This document shows, in pieces, positions 27,468 through 39,869 of a stretch of 64,000 bases of DNA. Each line of letters opens with the position of its first letter. The stretch's first letter is position 1. This stretch comes from Lepus europaeus (lineage: Eukaryota; Chordata; Mammalia; Lagomorpha; Leporidae). The notes below the pieces were generated by a model. It saw nothing but the letters and a program-made list of their open reading frames with translations, ran no database searches and was not told where the DNA came from. The DNA lies in NCBI RefSeq assembly GCF_033115175.1, contig NC_084831.1:47958002-48022001 (forward strand). Direction: 5' to 3'. Both the position numbers and the translations under genes were made by a program.

Positions 27468-28539
27468 TTGGAACACATAGAAGAGTTTGGTAAAGTAGCA
27501 GGATACAAAGTCAACGCTCAGAAATCAACAGCCTTTGTATACACAGATAATGCCGTGGCCGAGGAAGAACTTCTAAGATCAATCCCATTCACAATAGCCA
27601 CAAAAACAATAAAGTACCTTGGAATAAATTTAACCAAGGGTGCCAAAGACCTCTATGATGAAAATTACAAAACACTAAAAAAAGAAATAGAAGACGACAC
27701 AAAAAAATGGAAAAACCTGCCATGCTCATGGATTGGAAGAATCAATATCATCAAAATGTCCATTCTCCCAAAAGCAATTTACAAGTTTAATGCAATACCA
27801 ATCAAAATACCAAAGTCATTCTTCAAAGACCTAGCAAAAATGATGCTGAAATTCATATGGAGAAACAGGAGACCGAGAATAGCTAAAGCAATCCTTTATA
27901 ATAAAAACAAAGCTGGAGGCATCACAATTGCAGATTCAAGACATACTACAGGGCAGTTATAATTAAAACAGCCTGGTACTGGTACAAAAACAGATGGTTA
28001 TACCAATGGAACAGAATAGAAACACCGGAGATCAACCCAAACATCTATAACCAACTCATATTCAACAAAGTACCTAAAACCAACCCCTGGAACAAGGACA
28101 GCCTCTTCAACAAACGGTGCTGGGAAAACTGGATGTCCACATGTAGAAGTATTAAGCAAGACCCCTACCTTACACCTTACACAAAAATCCACTCAACATG
28201 GATCAAAGAACTACAGATGCGCCATGACACCATAAAACTAATTGAGAGCATAGGGGAAACCCTCCAAGATATTGGAACAGGTGAAGAATTCTTGGAGAAG
28301 ACTCCAGAGGCACGGGTAATCAAAGATAAAACAAACAAATGGGATTACCTCAAATTGAAAAGTTTCTTTACAGCAAAGGAAACAGTCAGGAAAGTGAAGA
28401 GGCAACCAACAGAATGGGAGACGTTATTCACTAACTACACAACAGATAAAGGATTAACAACTAGAATCTATAAAATGATCAAGAAACACCACAGAATCAA
28501 AACAAACAACCCAATAAAAAGATGTGCCAAGGACCTTAA

Positions 28540-28544
<5 letters not shown>
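27468..28544 (+). pseudogene. L1 ORF2 C-terminal half (broken)
   Basis: Two open stretches in different frames. 27468-27962 gives the reverse-transcriptase thumb region ([50 protein letters not shown]). 28133-28544 gives the downstream region (STCRSIKQDPYLTPYTKIHS, KDLNRLF). The frame breaks between them, and a CSINE then interrupts it. It lacks endonuclease and palm sequences, so it is not functional. Confidence 0.9.
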
Positions 28545-28570
<26 letters not shown>

Positions 28571-28886
28571 GGCAGAGTGGATAGTGAGAAAGAGAGAGAG
28601 ACAGAGAGAAAGGTCTTCCTTTTTGCCGTTGGTTCACCCTCCAATGGCCGCTGCGGCCGGCACATCTCGCTGATCCGAAGCCAGGAGCCAGGTGCTTCTC
28701 CTGGTCTCCCATGGGGTGCAGGGCCCAAGCACTTGGGCCATCCTCCACTGCACTCCCTGGCCACAGCGGAGAGCTGGCCTGGAAGAGGGGCAACCGGGAC
28801 AGAATCCGGTGCCCCGACTGGGACTAGAACCCGGTGTGCCGGCGCCGCAAGGCGGAGGATTAGCCTGTTGAGCCACGGTGCCGGCA
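28545..28886 (-). mobile_element. CSINE inserted in the young L1
   Basis: Antisense copy with a long T-run and an intact body ending GGTGCCGGC. A 7-bp duplication, AACAGAC, lies at 28538-28544 and 28887-28893. An open frame runs from the L1 into it by chance, giving a chimeric reading frame to about 28957. Confidence 0.94.
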
Positions 28887-30700
28887 AACAGACATTTTTC
28901 AAAAGAGGAAATCCAAATGGCCAACAGACACATGAAAAAAATGCTCAGGATCACTAGCCATCAGGGTAATGCAGATCAAAACCACAATGAGGTTTCACCT
29001 CGCTCTGGTTAGATTGGCTTACAGAAATCAACCAACAACAGATGCTGGTGAGGATGTGGGGAAAAAGGGACACTAATCCACTGTTGGTGGGAATACAAAC
29101 TGGTAAAGCCACTATGGAAGACAGTTTGGAGAGTCCTCAGAAACCTGAATGTAGTACTACCACAGGACCCAGCCATCCCACTCCTTGGAATTTACCCAAA
29201 TGGAATTAAAGGGGAGAAAAAAAGAGCCATTTGCACTTCAATATTGTTGCAGCTCAATTCACAATAGCTAAGACATGGAAGCAACCTAAATGTCCATCAA
29301 TAGATGACTGGATAAAGAAACTATGGGATATGTGCTCTATGGAACACTATACAGCAGTAAAAAACAATGAAATCCGGGCATTTACAACAAAATGGAGGAA
29401 GCTGGAAAATATCATGCTGAGTGAAATAAGCCAGTCCAAAAGGGACAAATAGCATATGTTCTCCCTGATCGATGGCAACTAAACAAGCATCTAAAATTAT
29501 ACCCATTGAAGTGAAATGGACACTATCAGAGACAATGACATAATCAGCCCTTGTCTAGACTGTTCAGGAACAACTTACTATTTTATTCCTTTTAGTATTT
29601 TGTTGTTGTTGTTGCTCAGTTTGTTCTACTTAATACCACTGGTTGAACTCTAATCAATACACAATCATTCTTAGGCATTTAAAAATTAACAGAAAAGTGA
29701 TCTCTGTTAAACATAAGAGTGTGAATAAGAGAGGGAGGAGATATATAGGTTGGCACATGCTCACTCGGACTTACCTCCAATGGTGGAACTAGAAATGTGC
29801 CAGGGGATTTTAACTCAATCTTATCAAGGAGACATGTACCAATGTCAGCGCACTTGGTAAAGTGATAAGTATAAGTCACAACCGATCAAAAAAAATAGGG
29901 TAAGTGTCGAAGAGATTTTACAAACAAGACCAGTGTAAGCAAATAATGAAGGATAGAATTAAAAGGGAGAGAATGATCCTGCGGGGGAAGCAGGACACAC
30001 AGCAGACTCATAGAATGGCAAACGCCCAAAACAGCACTCTGGCCTCAGAATCAACCCTTGGGGCATTTGGATCTGGCTAAAAGTCCATGAGAGTCTCACA
30101 GGCATGGAAAGCCATGACATGGTGGCAAAAACAATCTAAATGAAAGATCCTGGTAAACAAGACTCCAGTGGATGGAACAGGCCATCAAGGAGGGAGGTGC
30201 CTTTCTCCGAAGGGAGGAAGGAACCTCCACTGTGATACGGCCTTGACTAAACAAGTTCAAAGTTGGTGAACTCAAGGGGCTTCCATAGCCTAGAAAGCTC
30301 ATGGCAAGAGCCTCGGGTGATTGCTGACGCCATAAATAAGAGTGCCAATTGTTAAATCTATAATGGGAGTCACTGGGTACATGCTCCCCACGTAGGATCT
30401 CTGTCCTTAATGTGTTTTACTATGAAACATAAAAACAACACTACTAGTCGAACAATACCCTATACCTTGTGCAGTTGTGTGAATGCAGCCTGTTGAAATC
30501 CTTGCTTAGTATATACTAAGTTGATCTTCTGTATATGAAGGTAATTGAAAATGAAACTCGATGAAGGGTGGGATGGGAGAGGGAGTGGGAGAGGGGAGGG
30601 CTGCAGGAGGGAGGGTGGGGGGGAACCAACAACAATACAAAAGTTGCACTTTGTAAATTCACATTTATTAAATAATAAGAAAAAAAAAGACAGACCTTGG

Positions 30701-31122
30701 CTATATTATTGATTGTTCAGAATTTAATTATGCCATATTTAAATGCATAACATCTAGAAATTCAAAACACTTGTGTACTAATATTAGAAGCAAACTAACC
30801 ATCTGCACAACTGCCGAGGTGCCAGAAGGCATGGTTTCTAACTTTGGATGTGGCTCATTAAGCAAGTGCTACAGTGCTAACATATACAGTTTCACATTCT
30901 CCTGAACTGGAGTGAAATATGTACTGAAAAAGACACTGAAAGATAACCCTTCAGGAGTGAAACCTGCATCAAAATATAGAGAGTTTGCCTTTGTCTTTCT
31001 CTTCCACGTTCTGAACCAAAGTTGCCAAAGTACATCTCATTTTCATGTGTAAACTGGAACTGATATGAGGCAGGATTGAGATTTGAGGCTAGTACAGCCC
31101 CTGGCATTCCGTCTTGACTTTC
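30701..31122 (-). other. FYB2: FYB2 3'UTR (putative)
   Basis: Sequence after the FYB2 stop codon on the minus strand. A candidate ATTAAA poly(A) hexamer is at 30723-30728 (minus strand). The young L1 begins at 30690. The 71-residue open frame here (30892-31107) has no splice or codon support and is taken as UTR. The exact end is not determinable from sequence. Confidence 0.4.
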
Positions 31123-31144
31123 CTAAGGTGACCAACCTTGATTG
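31123..31144 (-). CDS. FYB2: FYB2 last coding exon (C-terminal NQGWSP, stop)
   Basis: Acceptor TTTTTCTTCTCAG, then one base completing a split Asn codon, then NQGWSP and TAG (31123-31125). The phase matches the preceding exon, which ends in AA after DLDF-type coding. It closes the FYB2 protein directly after its SH3-like domain. The coding part is only 22 nt, so it is recognisable only through its neighbours. Confidence 0.85.
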
Positions 31145-31294
31145 CTGAGAAGAAAAATAGACAAAATATTTTGAAATTAGGCCAATGAATAGGGATAGTC
31201 CAATTCAGTATTTTTATGCTTCCTCAAAATATAAATATGCTCTATAGAGAAGTTTGGTAAGATACATAGGCAACACAATAATAAAAACTCTTCC

Positions 31295-31660
31295 GGCTGG
31301 CGCTGCAGCTCACTAGGCTAATCCTCCGCCTGCGGCACTGGCACCCCGGGGTTCTAGACCCAGTTGGGGTGCCGGATTCTGTCTTGGTTGCTCCTCTTCC
31401 AGTCCAGCTCTCTGCTGTGGCCCGGGAAGGCAGTGGAGGATGGCCCAAGTCCTTGGGCCCTGCACCCGCATGGGAGACCAGGAGGAAGTACCTGGCTCCT
31501 GGCTTCGGATCGGCCGCAGTGCACCGGCCGTAGCGGCCATTAGGGGAGTGAACCGACAGAAGGAAGACCTTTCTCTCTGTCTCTCTCTAACTCTGCCTAT
31601 CCAAAAAAAAAAAAAAAAACAAAAAAAACAAAAAACACAAAAAAACAAAAGAAAAACAAC
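31295..31660 (+). mobile_element. CSINE in the last FYB2 intron
   Basis: Head GGCTGGCGCTGCAGCTCAC, body, then a long A-rich tail with C interruptions to about 31660. Short duplication CTCTTCC on both sides. Opposite in orientation to FYB2. Confidence 0.93.
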
Positions 31661-31806
31661 CTCTTCCAATATAATCCATACAGAATAGGGCACTGCATGA
31701 CTCTCTCAGTAAATCTAGTAGCCTTTTCTTGAGACTAATGTATATACAACATTAATTAATTATTAATTATTTAGAACTCATGAATTGGAAGTATAAAAGC
31801 ACTTAC

Positions 31807-31840
31807 TTGAAATCTAGATGTTCAATGAGCACATATCCAT
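31807..31840 (-). CDS. FYB2: FYB2 exon: end of the SH3-like domain (YGYVLIEHLDF)
   Basis: A 34-nt exon with acceptor TTTTATTTATATAG and donor GTAAGT. Joined to the upstream exon it gives GKYGYVLIEHLDF, the last strand of the SH3-like fold. The same GKYGYVL motif occurs in FYB/ADAP from memory. Phases: 2 nt complete Tyr at the start and 2 nt (AA) are left at the end. Confidence 0.92.
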
Positions 31841-31938
31841 CTATATAAATAAAACGACTATTACTAATCTTAAAGTTACAGAGAAAATTTCTTTAAGAAC
31901 AGTAATTTATTGTCTGACCTTTAAGTGAATAAACTTAC

Positions 31939-32095
31939 ATTTGCCTTTAGAATTTCGACATATCACTAGATTTTGTTCAGTAATATCAATAACTTCCAGT
32001 TCTTCCCCACGGGTTACTGGCAAATCAAATATTCCATTTCTTGTATTATTGGAGCACACTATTGCTTTGTTGAGGACAACAATCTCTTTGTCGTA
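31939..32095 (-). CDS. FYB2: FYB2 exon: helically extended SH3-like domain
   Basis: A 157-nt exon with acceptor TTTCTAATTTCAG and donor AAAT/GTAAGT. It encodes YDKEIVVLNKAIVCSNNTRN, GIFDLPVTRGEELEVIDITE and QNLVICRNSKGK. This is the single C-terminal hSH3 domain of FYB2 (ARAP/C1orf168), a cytosolic adaptor related to ADAP that is reported to couple receptor signalling to cell adhesion. The family's SH3-like fold has an extra N-terminal helix, encoded by the upstream exon, and binds membranes or partners atypically. The frame is intact. Only a 98-bp intron separates it from the next exon. Confidence 0.96.
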
Positions 32096-34494
32096 CTGAA
32101 ATTAGAAATGATTAATCAGACCATGCTTATTTATATAATTGTTATCTTCAGTATAACAAAATTAACAGAAGATATAGTATATTAACTTAAAAATGAACAG
32201 AAGATGCTAGATACTGATTGGTTAGGTGACACCTCAATAAATAGAAAATGGAAAAATATGCAGTGAAAGTCTTTTAAGAAAATAGTGTTAAAATTCTACA
32301 ATTTTACATTTGTTTAGTAAGATTATATTTTCCTAGTATTTTCACATCAATCATCTAATTGTATGGGAATGGATGCTAAGGGATGAGGAGTCTTTAATAA
32401 GGCTATAGTATTATGGATGGTGTGTTAGCTACTACAGTATTACACCCAGGAGGGCAGAAGTTAAAAAACAAAATCCTCTTTATCTGTTTAATGCCTTAAA
32501 TATTTTTATATACCTAGCATTTCTAGATGGCACTGTTTGTTCACTCTTCATCTTTGAGTAAACTTACATATAACAACAGTACATGTGTCTTAAAGTGGTG
32601 GGATTGTGTATATAGGAGCAATTCCCACTCTCCTTTTTTGCTCGAAGGTAGGCATTTGTGGGGGGAAAATGAGAAATTCTACTTCTGACCTAATCAAACA
32701 TTTTTCTGTGTGATAAACTAGCCAGCCTATAAACACACAGGTACTTCAATATCTAATGTATTGAATAAATCTGTTGACTAGAAAAAACCAATTCTAATAT
32801 ATGCAGCTTAGTTACAGATGTTTATTTAACCAAATTAGAATGACCAAATATCTCCTATGCCCAGGCTTGTCTCTGTCTATAATTTTTGTCTCTATCTACA
32901 AGTATTATGATAATGAAGAGTACCTCTTTCTGCTCTCAGAAGTGTCCTGAATTTGGATTATAAATTCTTAAGGTCACTCTATACCAAATGGGATCTGATC
33001 TACAAGATGTATTTTTCTTTTGCCCAGCAAAGGGATAGCTTCCTAAATAGTTGTCGTCTTCTTCCAAGGCATAGTTCAATGTGAATCGACCAAAATGCCT
33101 TGAAATACAAATATGATTAGGTCATTTTTTCATTTGTCTAGTTCTCAAAAGTCTTCACTGATTTCACTTCTTAGCTTCACATTCATGATCCTTTGCATAC
33201 CATCATTCCCCATCCTTCCATCCCATCCTTTTGAGATCTTATCAGGCTATATGCTATCCTTACATGCACCACAAGCCCTTCATATTTGCATGCCACTGCT
33301 CCTTCGCTTAACCATCTCACATAAACACTTTGATGATGGCTTGTATAATTTACTGTTTAAACTGTATGTTGTAGTTTCTCCTAATACAGCATTTAATAAA
33401 CCTACTGTCTTATAATATGAAAATGGAAGATAGTCATATATATCTTTGTGTTTTCAATGCCTGGCACAAATGAGTACTCAGTATTTTGTGATTTGAGCTG
33501 CGTAAAAATGATTAAAATAAATCATTTTTTTCTGACTATGGAAAATCATCACAGGTAATACTGAAGAATGAAATCATATATGTATACAGCAAATGGAGTT
33601 TGTCTCATATGAGACTGTCAAAAATATGGTGAGGGAAAATGTCACTAGAGGAATATAAGGGTCTTTCCAACAAGTAATTACTATACTGTTATCACCTAAT
33701 CAAATAACATAACAATTTATAGTAGATAAATTTAAAATGTAATTTCATATTACAATTTCTAAATATAGTAACACTATCCAGCTTTGGCCCAGTCAGGGGT
33801 TATCAGTGATTATGAGAAAATTATGTATATTCCTATTTTAAACCTTTTTATACATATATTTGGATGTTTACAAAGTCTCAGGTACTTTTATGCTGCTGTG
33901 CACGTGAATATGAAGATTAAATAAGATAATCTTTGTCCTCTCGGATCTCATAGTTTGATAAATATGTAAATGCAATAATCAAGAGGTTGCTCAGGTATAT
34001 AGATTGGTAGAAGAAGTGTCATTTCTTCAGTCAGGAATTTGGGCAAGTCTTCCTGGAAAGAGGAGATGCCCCAACTGGATCTTGAAAAGTAAACAAGTCA
34101 GATGGAGGCTATCGCAAGGGTATAACAGACGGTCAGAATACACCAAGTACATGCTGGAGAAATGAAGAAGCAAGACAAACACAGAGGTGGAAGTTATTCA
34201 AGAGACAGAACTATGACCATTTGTTTCCAGAGCAGAAAGTGCAAGGCAAAGAGTGGCAGGAGATAAAACCAGAAAGGCAAGCATAGGTCATGACATTCAG
34301 AGATTTATATGCCATGTTAAGAAGCCTAAACTTTATCCATTTGGCCATGAAGAACTTGTGAAAGATTTCAGGCTGTGACTTAGACATATTTTATGAGCAG
34401 GATGCACCCTTTGTTTCTCCTAATCCGGCACATGGAAAGTGTTAAATATATATATTTTTTAATGAATAAGTTCTCACTTTTTAAATATATGAAA
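32096..34494 (-). other. FYB2: FYB2 intron (3' part), mostly unique or ancient sequence
   Basis: Between the SH3 exon and 36335. 33100-33410 and 34000-34440 look like diverged ancient repeats. The latter resembles the old family also seen at about 59930-60850 (features such as CCTGGAAAGAGGAGATGCC and the CATTTGGCCATGAAGAACTTG end). No exon could be supported; the minus-strand acceptor-like site near 33100 has no frame that fits FYB2. Confidence 0.5.
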
Positions 34495-34505
34495 TTAGGA
34501 AGGAC

Positions 34506-35725
34506 AACTAACCGAGCACCAAAAAGGAAACCTGTTAAAGTGAAATGGACACTGTGAGAAACGGTGACTTGATCAGCCTTTTCCCTGACTGTTGATGAAC
34601 AACTTGATATGTTATCCCTCTTAGTATTTTTTTTGTCTGTTCTACCTAATACTATTGGTTTAATTCTGTAATTAATACACAGTTATTCTTAAGTGTTGAA
34701 ACTTAACTGAAAAGTGATCCCTGTTAAATATAAGAGTGGGAATAAGAGAGGGAAGAGATGTATAATTTGGGACATGCTCAAGCTGACTTGCCCCAAACGG
34801 TAGAGTTAGAAACATACCAGGGGATTCCAATTCAATCCCATCAAGGTTGCATGTACCAATGCCATCTCACTAGTCCATTTGATCATTTTCTGTTCACAAT
34901 TGATCATAATGATAGGACTAAGAATCAAAGGGATCACATAAAGAAGACTAGTATCTGAAAATACTAACCGATAGAACAAAAAAGGGAGAGAACGATCCAC
35001 CATGGGAAGTGGGATACACAGCAGACTCATAAAATGGCGGATGTCCTAAACAGCACTCTGGCCTCAGAATCAGCCCTTAAGGCATTCAGATCTTGCTGAA
35101 AAACCCATGAGAGTATTTCATGCATGGAATGCCAAGACACTCTGTCAAAAAAAAAAAAATGACCTACATGAAAGATCTCCGTGAGTGAGATCCCAGTGGA
35201 AAGAACAGGTCATCAAAGAAGGAGGTACCTTTCTCTGAAGGGAGGAGAGAACTTCCACTTTGACTATGACCTTGTCTAAATATGATCAGAGTCGGTGAAC
35301 TCAAAAGGCTTCCATAGCTTTGGCAACTCATGACAAGAGCCTAGGGTGATTACTAATGCCATAAACAAGAGTGCCAATTTGTTAAGTCAACAACAGGAGT
35401 CACTGTGCACTTACTCCTCATGTAGGATCTCTGTCCTTAATGTGCTGTACATTGTGATTTAATGCTATAACTAGTACTCAAACAGTATTTTTCACTTTGT
35501 GTTTCTATGTGGGTGCAAACTGTTGAAATCTTTACTTAATATATACTAAACTGATCTTCTGCATATAAAGAGAATTGAAAACGAATCTTGATGTGAATGG
35601 AAGGGGAGAGGGAGTGGGAAAGGGGAGGGTTGTGGGTGGGAGGGAAGTTATGGGGTGGGGGAAGCCATTGTAATCCATAAGCTGTACTTTGGAAATTTAT
35701 ATGCATTAAATAACAGTTAAAAAAT
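34506..35725 (+). mobile_element. 5'-truncated rabbit L1 3'UTR
   Basis: Sense-strand copy: GTGAAATGGACACTGTGAG..., then CTTTGACTATGACCTTGTC, the G-rich tract (35600-35665), ending ATGCATTAAATAACAGTTAAA. Target duplication TTAGGAAGGAC at 34495-34505 and 35726-35736. It lies in the FYB2 intron, antisense to the gene. Confidence 0.93.
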
Positions 35726-36223
35726 TTAGGAAGGACCATTTGGACTTTAAGATATTGGAAAAATGCCCCATAGCTTAATGACAGTATAAGATGTCCAAGA
35801 GTTTCAGATTCTTCTCAAGTCATTCCATTGTTACTTATTTAGCCCACTATTCAGTCACTGAACAGTATGTATATCTGGTTTAATGTTAGGAATTAGGGGC
35901 AAGGTTGAATGAGACAGAGTCTCACCCTGCAGAGGAACATAACTATTTAGTGGGCACACACACATGCTATAATCCAACTGATCAGTATTACCCATGATAT
36001 GGGTATCACAGTTACATAAAATGTGCTGAGGGAGTCACTTCACCTGGAGCAGCTGGGAAAGACTAGTGACATTTGAACAGAACATTAAAGAACAACTCAG
36101 GAGTTTTCCCAGGCAGAGAAAATAGCATATACATGGCTATGTTAATGTAGAAATGCATCAGGGAGAATTCAAAATACAGTATCAGCTTTTTCATTCAAAC
36201 ATTATCAAAGATGTTAGAGGTAT

Positions 36224-36224
36224 A

Positions 36225-36269
<45 letters not shown>
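36224..36269. repeat. (GT)n(TA)n compound microsatellite
   Basis: About 11 GT units (36224-36246) followed by about 11 TA units (to 36269). It lies about 65 bp downstream (in gene orientation) of the FYB2 exon donor at 36335. Confidence 0.95.
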
Positions 36270-36271
<2 letters not shown>

Positions 36272-36334
36272 CTTTAAACATGGGAGTTCCTAGCTATTAA
36301 TATTCCAAATTCTTACCTTCAGAAGAGAACATAC

Positions 36335-36416
36335 CTCAAATTTTTCCCTAAAAAGCTTCTCTTCTCTTTCTATTCTGTTCTTTTCTAAGTTTTGCTTCTT
36401 AATTCTGAAGAAATTT
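36335..36416 (-). CDS. FYB2: FYB2 exon: N-terminal helix of the SH3-like domain
   Basis: An 82-nt exon with acceptor GTTTTTCTCCCAG and donor GAG/GTATGT. It encodes (R)NFFRIKKQNLEKNRIERE then EKLFREKFE, a long charged helix that leads straight into YDKEIVV of the next exon (phase 0). This matches the amphipathic helix that packs on the SH3 fold in the ADAP family. The first base completes an Arg codon begun in the upstream exon. Confidence 0.94.
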
Positions 36417-36779
36417 CTGGGAGAAAAACTGGTAAGAAATATGCAGTAGAGTTAAACGTTCTACTATAAAATCTTTAAGTTCCCAAATCTACAAAATCAT
36501 TCTATTTCATGATAAATTTAGGTGTAATTTTGTGTGTATATAATTTTGTGTAAAATTATAGTCATTTCTGTAAGCATACGTATATATATACACACACATA
36601 TAAATGCACAAATATCTTTCCACTAAAACACATTGTCCAAACAGCTGAACAAGACAAGAAATATCAATTACTTTTCCCCACAATTTTCAAGTATTTTTGA
36701 TAGCAAGATAGAATAAAATGACATTGATGAAGGATGTTTAAGGGGTTCAGGAAATGCAGTTTTATAGGATGAATCAGTT

Positions 36780-37040
36780 TTATAGGATGAATAACTTCTA
36801 ATCGTTCTAGAGTCCAGCATGGTAACTATGGATGATAACAATTATAAATGTAATATTTACATATATATTTCAAATTATTAGCAAGGATTTTGAATGTTCC
36901 CAACACAAAGAAATGAGCCTATATAAGGTGATGAATATGTCAGGAACCCTGATCTTCTCACTGTATACACGTGTTGAAATATCACACTGCACCCCATGAA
37001 AATGTGTGGTTACTATGTGTCAATTACTATAAAAATATAT
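36780..37040 (+). mobile_element. Old L1 3' end relic
   Basis: Reads like the 3' end of ancient L1M elements (AGGTGATGAATATGTCAGG, CTGTATACACGTGTTGAAAT, ATGTGTCAATTACTATAAAAATATATTAAA). Diverged, 5'-truncated and without a clear flanking duplication. It lies in an FYB2 intron. Confidence 0.7.
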
Positions 37041-38021
37041 TAAACAAATTAGTTGAACAATTTAAGAAAAATAAGAAACTTCTCTAAATCAGACTTAAAA
37101 GCATAATTAACTTTTTAAAAAAGAAACTTAAGGATATTTTGAAGTTTTTTCACTCACCTTTAGATTAATTAATGGAAACCAGTAAGAATGGGTAAAGGGC
37201 TTACATTTTGTGGCTTTCCAACTTTTTAAGCATTACTGGGAAAATCATACATTTATGTTGTTCATAGAACTGTCCTGTTTACCCAATGATTTGGGAGGTG
37301 GATAGAATTAAGAAAATAAAGCAAGATGCCACAAAAGAGGTAAATGGATTTTAACATGTAAAAGTGAGTAAGTTTAGAGCAGAAACTGGTTAACCTCATC
37401 CTCCCCCCCTTTATCCCTCCTGCTCTCCATGTAGGGTTCGGTTCTGCTTTGTATCAACTTACTATATTGATAGGAAAAGTCAATCAAATCCCGTCAGTTT
37501 TACCTAGAAGTGTCTCCTACATGTTTCTTTCTCTCCAAGATTACAGCCGCTGCCATCTCTCAAGACTACCACAACTTCTTGCCTGAAATGCCATCTTCTT
37601 GCCTCTCCTTCCTTGAATCTATCCCATTCCTGTCTCCAGAGTTTTCTTTCTAAAACTTAATCAATCTACTCTCTCGCTTAAAACTTTACAATGTGTCTAT
37701 ACTGCCTATAGGAAAAGTCTAAATTCATTTGCAGGGTATTTTATAATTTGGCCCTTATCTCCCTTTCTAGCAATCTCTACACATGTATCTCACAACATAT
37801 ACGTCTTACCTACACATATGTCTACTTGGGTCATTGTGCAAGACGGGCTATACTTTTAATGCTCTATACCTGAGATCCTTACACAATTTATCTTAAAACT
37901 AGCCATTATCTTTGACTAACAAAGGGTTGAAATAATATAGGAAGTATCTCTTACTGGCAGAAGAAATTACAGTAGAAAGCATTTTAAAATGATAAAAGAG
38001 CACATAGAGACTGATCCATTT
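37041..38021. other. FYB2: FYB2 intron sequence
   Basis: Unique-looking sequence. 37440-37860 may be an old diverged repeat (L2-like GGCCCTTATCTCCCTTTCTAG), but this is uncertain. No exon seen. Confidence 0.45.
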
Positions 38022-38291
38022 GGGGCTGGCATTGTGGTGTGGTGGGTAAAGCCACCTACCGCTTGCAATGCCTGGGTCCCATATGGGCACTGGTTCATGT
38101 CCCAGGTTCATGTCCCGGCAGCTCTACTTCTGATCCAACTCCCTGTTAATGGCCCAGGAGAAGCAAAGGAGGACTGTCTAAATAGTAGGCCCCTGTCATC
38201 CATCTGAGAGACCCTGATGAAGCTTCTGACTTCAACCTGTCTCAGCCCTGACCATTGTGGTCATCTGGGGGAGTGAACAGGTGGATGGAAG

Positions 38292-38335
<44 letters not shown>

Positions 38336-38390
38336 CTCCCTCTCTCTTTCTGTAGCTCTTTCAAAAAAATAAATAAATCTTTTAAAAAAA
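38022..38390 (+). mobile_element. CSINE with expanded (CT)n
   Basis: Head GGGGCTGGCATTGTGGTGT, body, then about 20 CT units (38294-38332), ending AAATAAATAAATCTTTT. An older subtype of the C repeat. Confidence 0.9.
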
Positions 38391-39365
38391 GAAACCAATG
38401 CATTCATTTACAGGAATAATGAAAGCCCCATTATTGCATTTTCAAACATTTACTCAGTTGAGAGTTAAAGTATATTAATAAATCAATTTGTTATAAGAAA
38501 TAAAAAAAGCACTAAAGAATTGTCTCCCGAAATACTTATATTTGTAAATATACTGAAAAGCTTTTGGGGATTGTGTGGAGTGGCAGGGTCAAAAGTTTTG
38601 ATGATATTCCCCCTCTTATATTCCCATTTGCTGAGCTATGTTAATGCACGTGAAGCTATGAAGTTTAAAGTAGAAAGATGTTTGTCCTAGTTTAGTTGGT
38701 GAATATATTTTTTCCAAGTTATAACAAATAAATTACTTCAATACACCCAAAGAAAATAAACGTAAGGGTAGGATCATCCTTAGAGTTTAGATTTTGTACA
38801 GACTGATGTCTGATTTCTTTTGGGGTGCCTAGTAGGACTTTTCTAGACAGGTTTTCCAGAACAATGTTCACATAATGTTCACAGCTCAGTAACTATTTAG
38901 AAGATTTTCCCCCAACATTAAAGAAAGCACCCCAGACCCTGTGCCATAGCCTAGCAATTATGAAGACTGAAGAACAGAGCGTTACGTGACAACTTAGTTG
39001 GTAAAAACATCACCTCCTGCAACATCCAACTGGGGACTTGCATCACAAGAAGAAGGGTGAGAATCCACACAATGTTCTTTGTAAACTCTGATACTAGTTG
39101 TAGTCACAGCTAGAACTATATTACATTATAGAGGAAGCATACTATATGACACCTAGTTTCTCTTAAAGTTTCATAAAGTTCAAATTGGTGTTTTAGGTTC
39201 TATCTTATAAGACAAAAAGTTTTAGCTTAAAAGAAAATTAGAAGTTTTTCATTATATGACAAGGGCCATCTTGAAATCTTTTCTTCATTCTCCACTCACC
39301 AATGGCAAGGATGAAGATTCTGAAGATAAATGTGTGTGGTGTTTAACATTTTCATATCCATCTTT

Positions 39366-39708
39366 CTTTTTTTCTTTGAAGAGTTATTTATTTGAAAGGC
39401 AGAGAGACAAGGAGAGAAAGAGAGACAGGGAGGGGACAACGGTGTGGAGAGAGAGAGACCAATCTTTATCTGCTGGGTCACTCCCAAGATGATTGCCAAA
39501 GCTGGGGCTGGGTCATGCCAAACCCAGGAGCCAGGAACTCTATCCCATTCTACAACATGTAAAATAGGAACTCAAATACTTGGGCCATCATCTGCTGCCT
39601 TCCCAGGTTCATTAGCAGGGAGCTGGGACTCAAATTGGCACTTCAGTATGAGATGTATGAGATGAAGGGGTCCCAAATGTCATCTTAACCCAGGATACCA
39701 CAAATCCA
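39366..39708 (-). mobile_element. CSINE, diverged
   Basis: Antisense copy: TTATTTATTTGAAAGGCAG, a GA-rich part, body with ACTTGGGCCATCATCTGCTG, ending CTTAACCCAGG. Limits approximate. Confidence 0.82.
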
Positions 39709-39724
39709 TCCCCCATTGTCTCTC

Positions 39725-39850
39725 TTAATCCTTTCAGATGTACTATGACATAGGTTATTATCATTTTGTAGACTAAGAACTAGACAATCAAATTTGATGG
39801 TTTGCCTAGGGTCAAACAGGCGTAAGTTGCCACAGATAAGCTATAATATA
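39725..39850 (-). repeat. MIR SINE relic
   Basis: Complemented MIR core: ATTATCATTTTGTAGACTAAGAACTAGACAATCAAATTTGATGG and the AGGGTCAAACAGGCG region. It sits immediately downstream (gene orientation) of the FYB2 exon at 39870. Confidence 0.6.
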
Positions 39851-39869
39851 AATGCATCTGTTTTCTTAC

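Larger units (their letters stand above)
27446..30690 (+). mobile_element. Young 5'-truncated rabbit L1
   Basis: Starts within ORF2 ([19 protein letters not shown], then [20 protein letters not shown]) and includes the 3'UTR with the G-rich tract (30565-30630). It ends ATTTATTAAATAATAAGAAAAAAAAG. A 10-bp duplication, AGACCTTGGC, flanks it at 27436-27445 and 30691-30700. Long open stretches make it one of the youngest L1s in the window, though it is frameshifted and interrupted by a SINE at 28545-28886. Confidence 0.93.

Noticed and set aside
30892..31107. 71-codon minus-strand frame beginning MPGAVLASNLNPA
   Set aside because: It starts just after the FYB2 stop codon and lies in its probable 3'UTR. 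No domain or conserved start context.
33000..33110. Possible extra FYB2 exon with acceptor-like TTTGTATTTCAAG (minus strand)
   Set aside because: The surrounding frames hit stops or fail to end at a donor, and the flanking FYB2 exons already join in phase without it.
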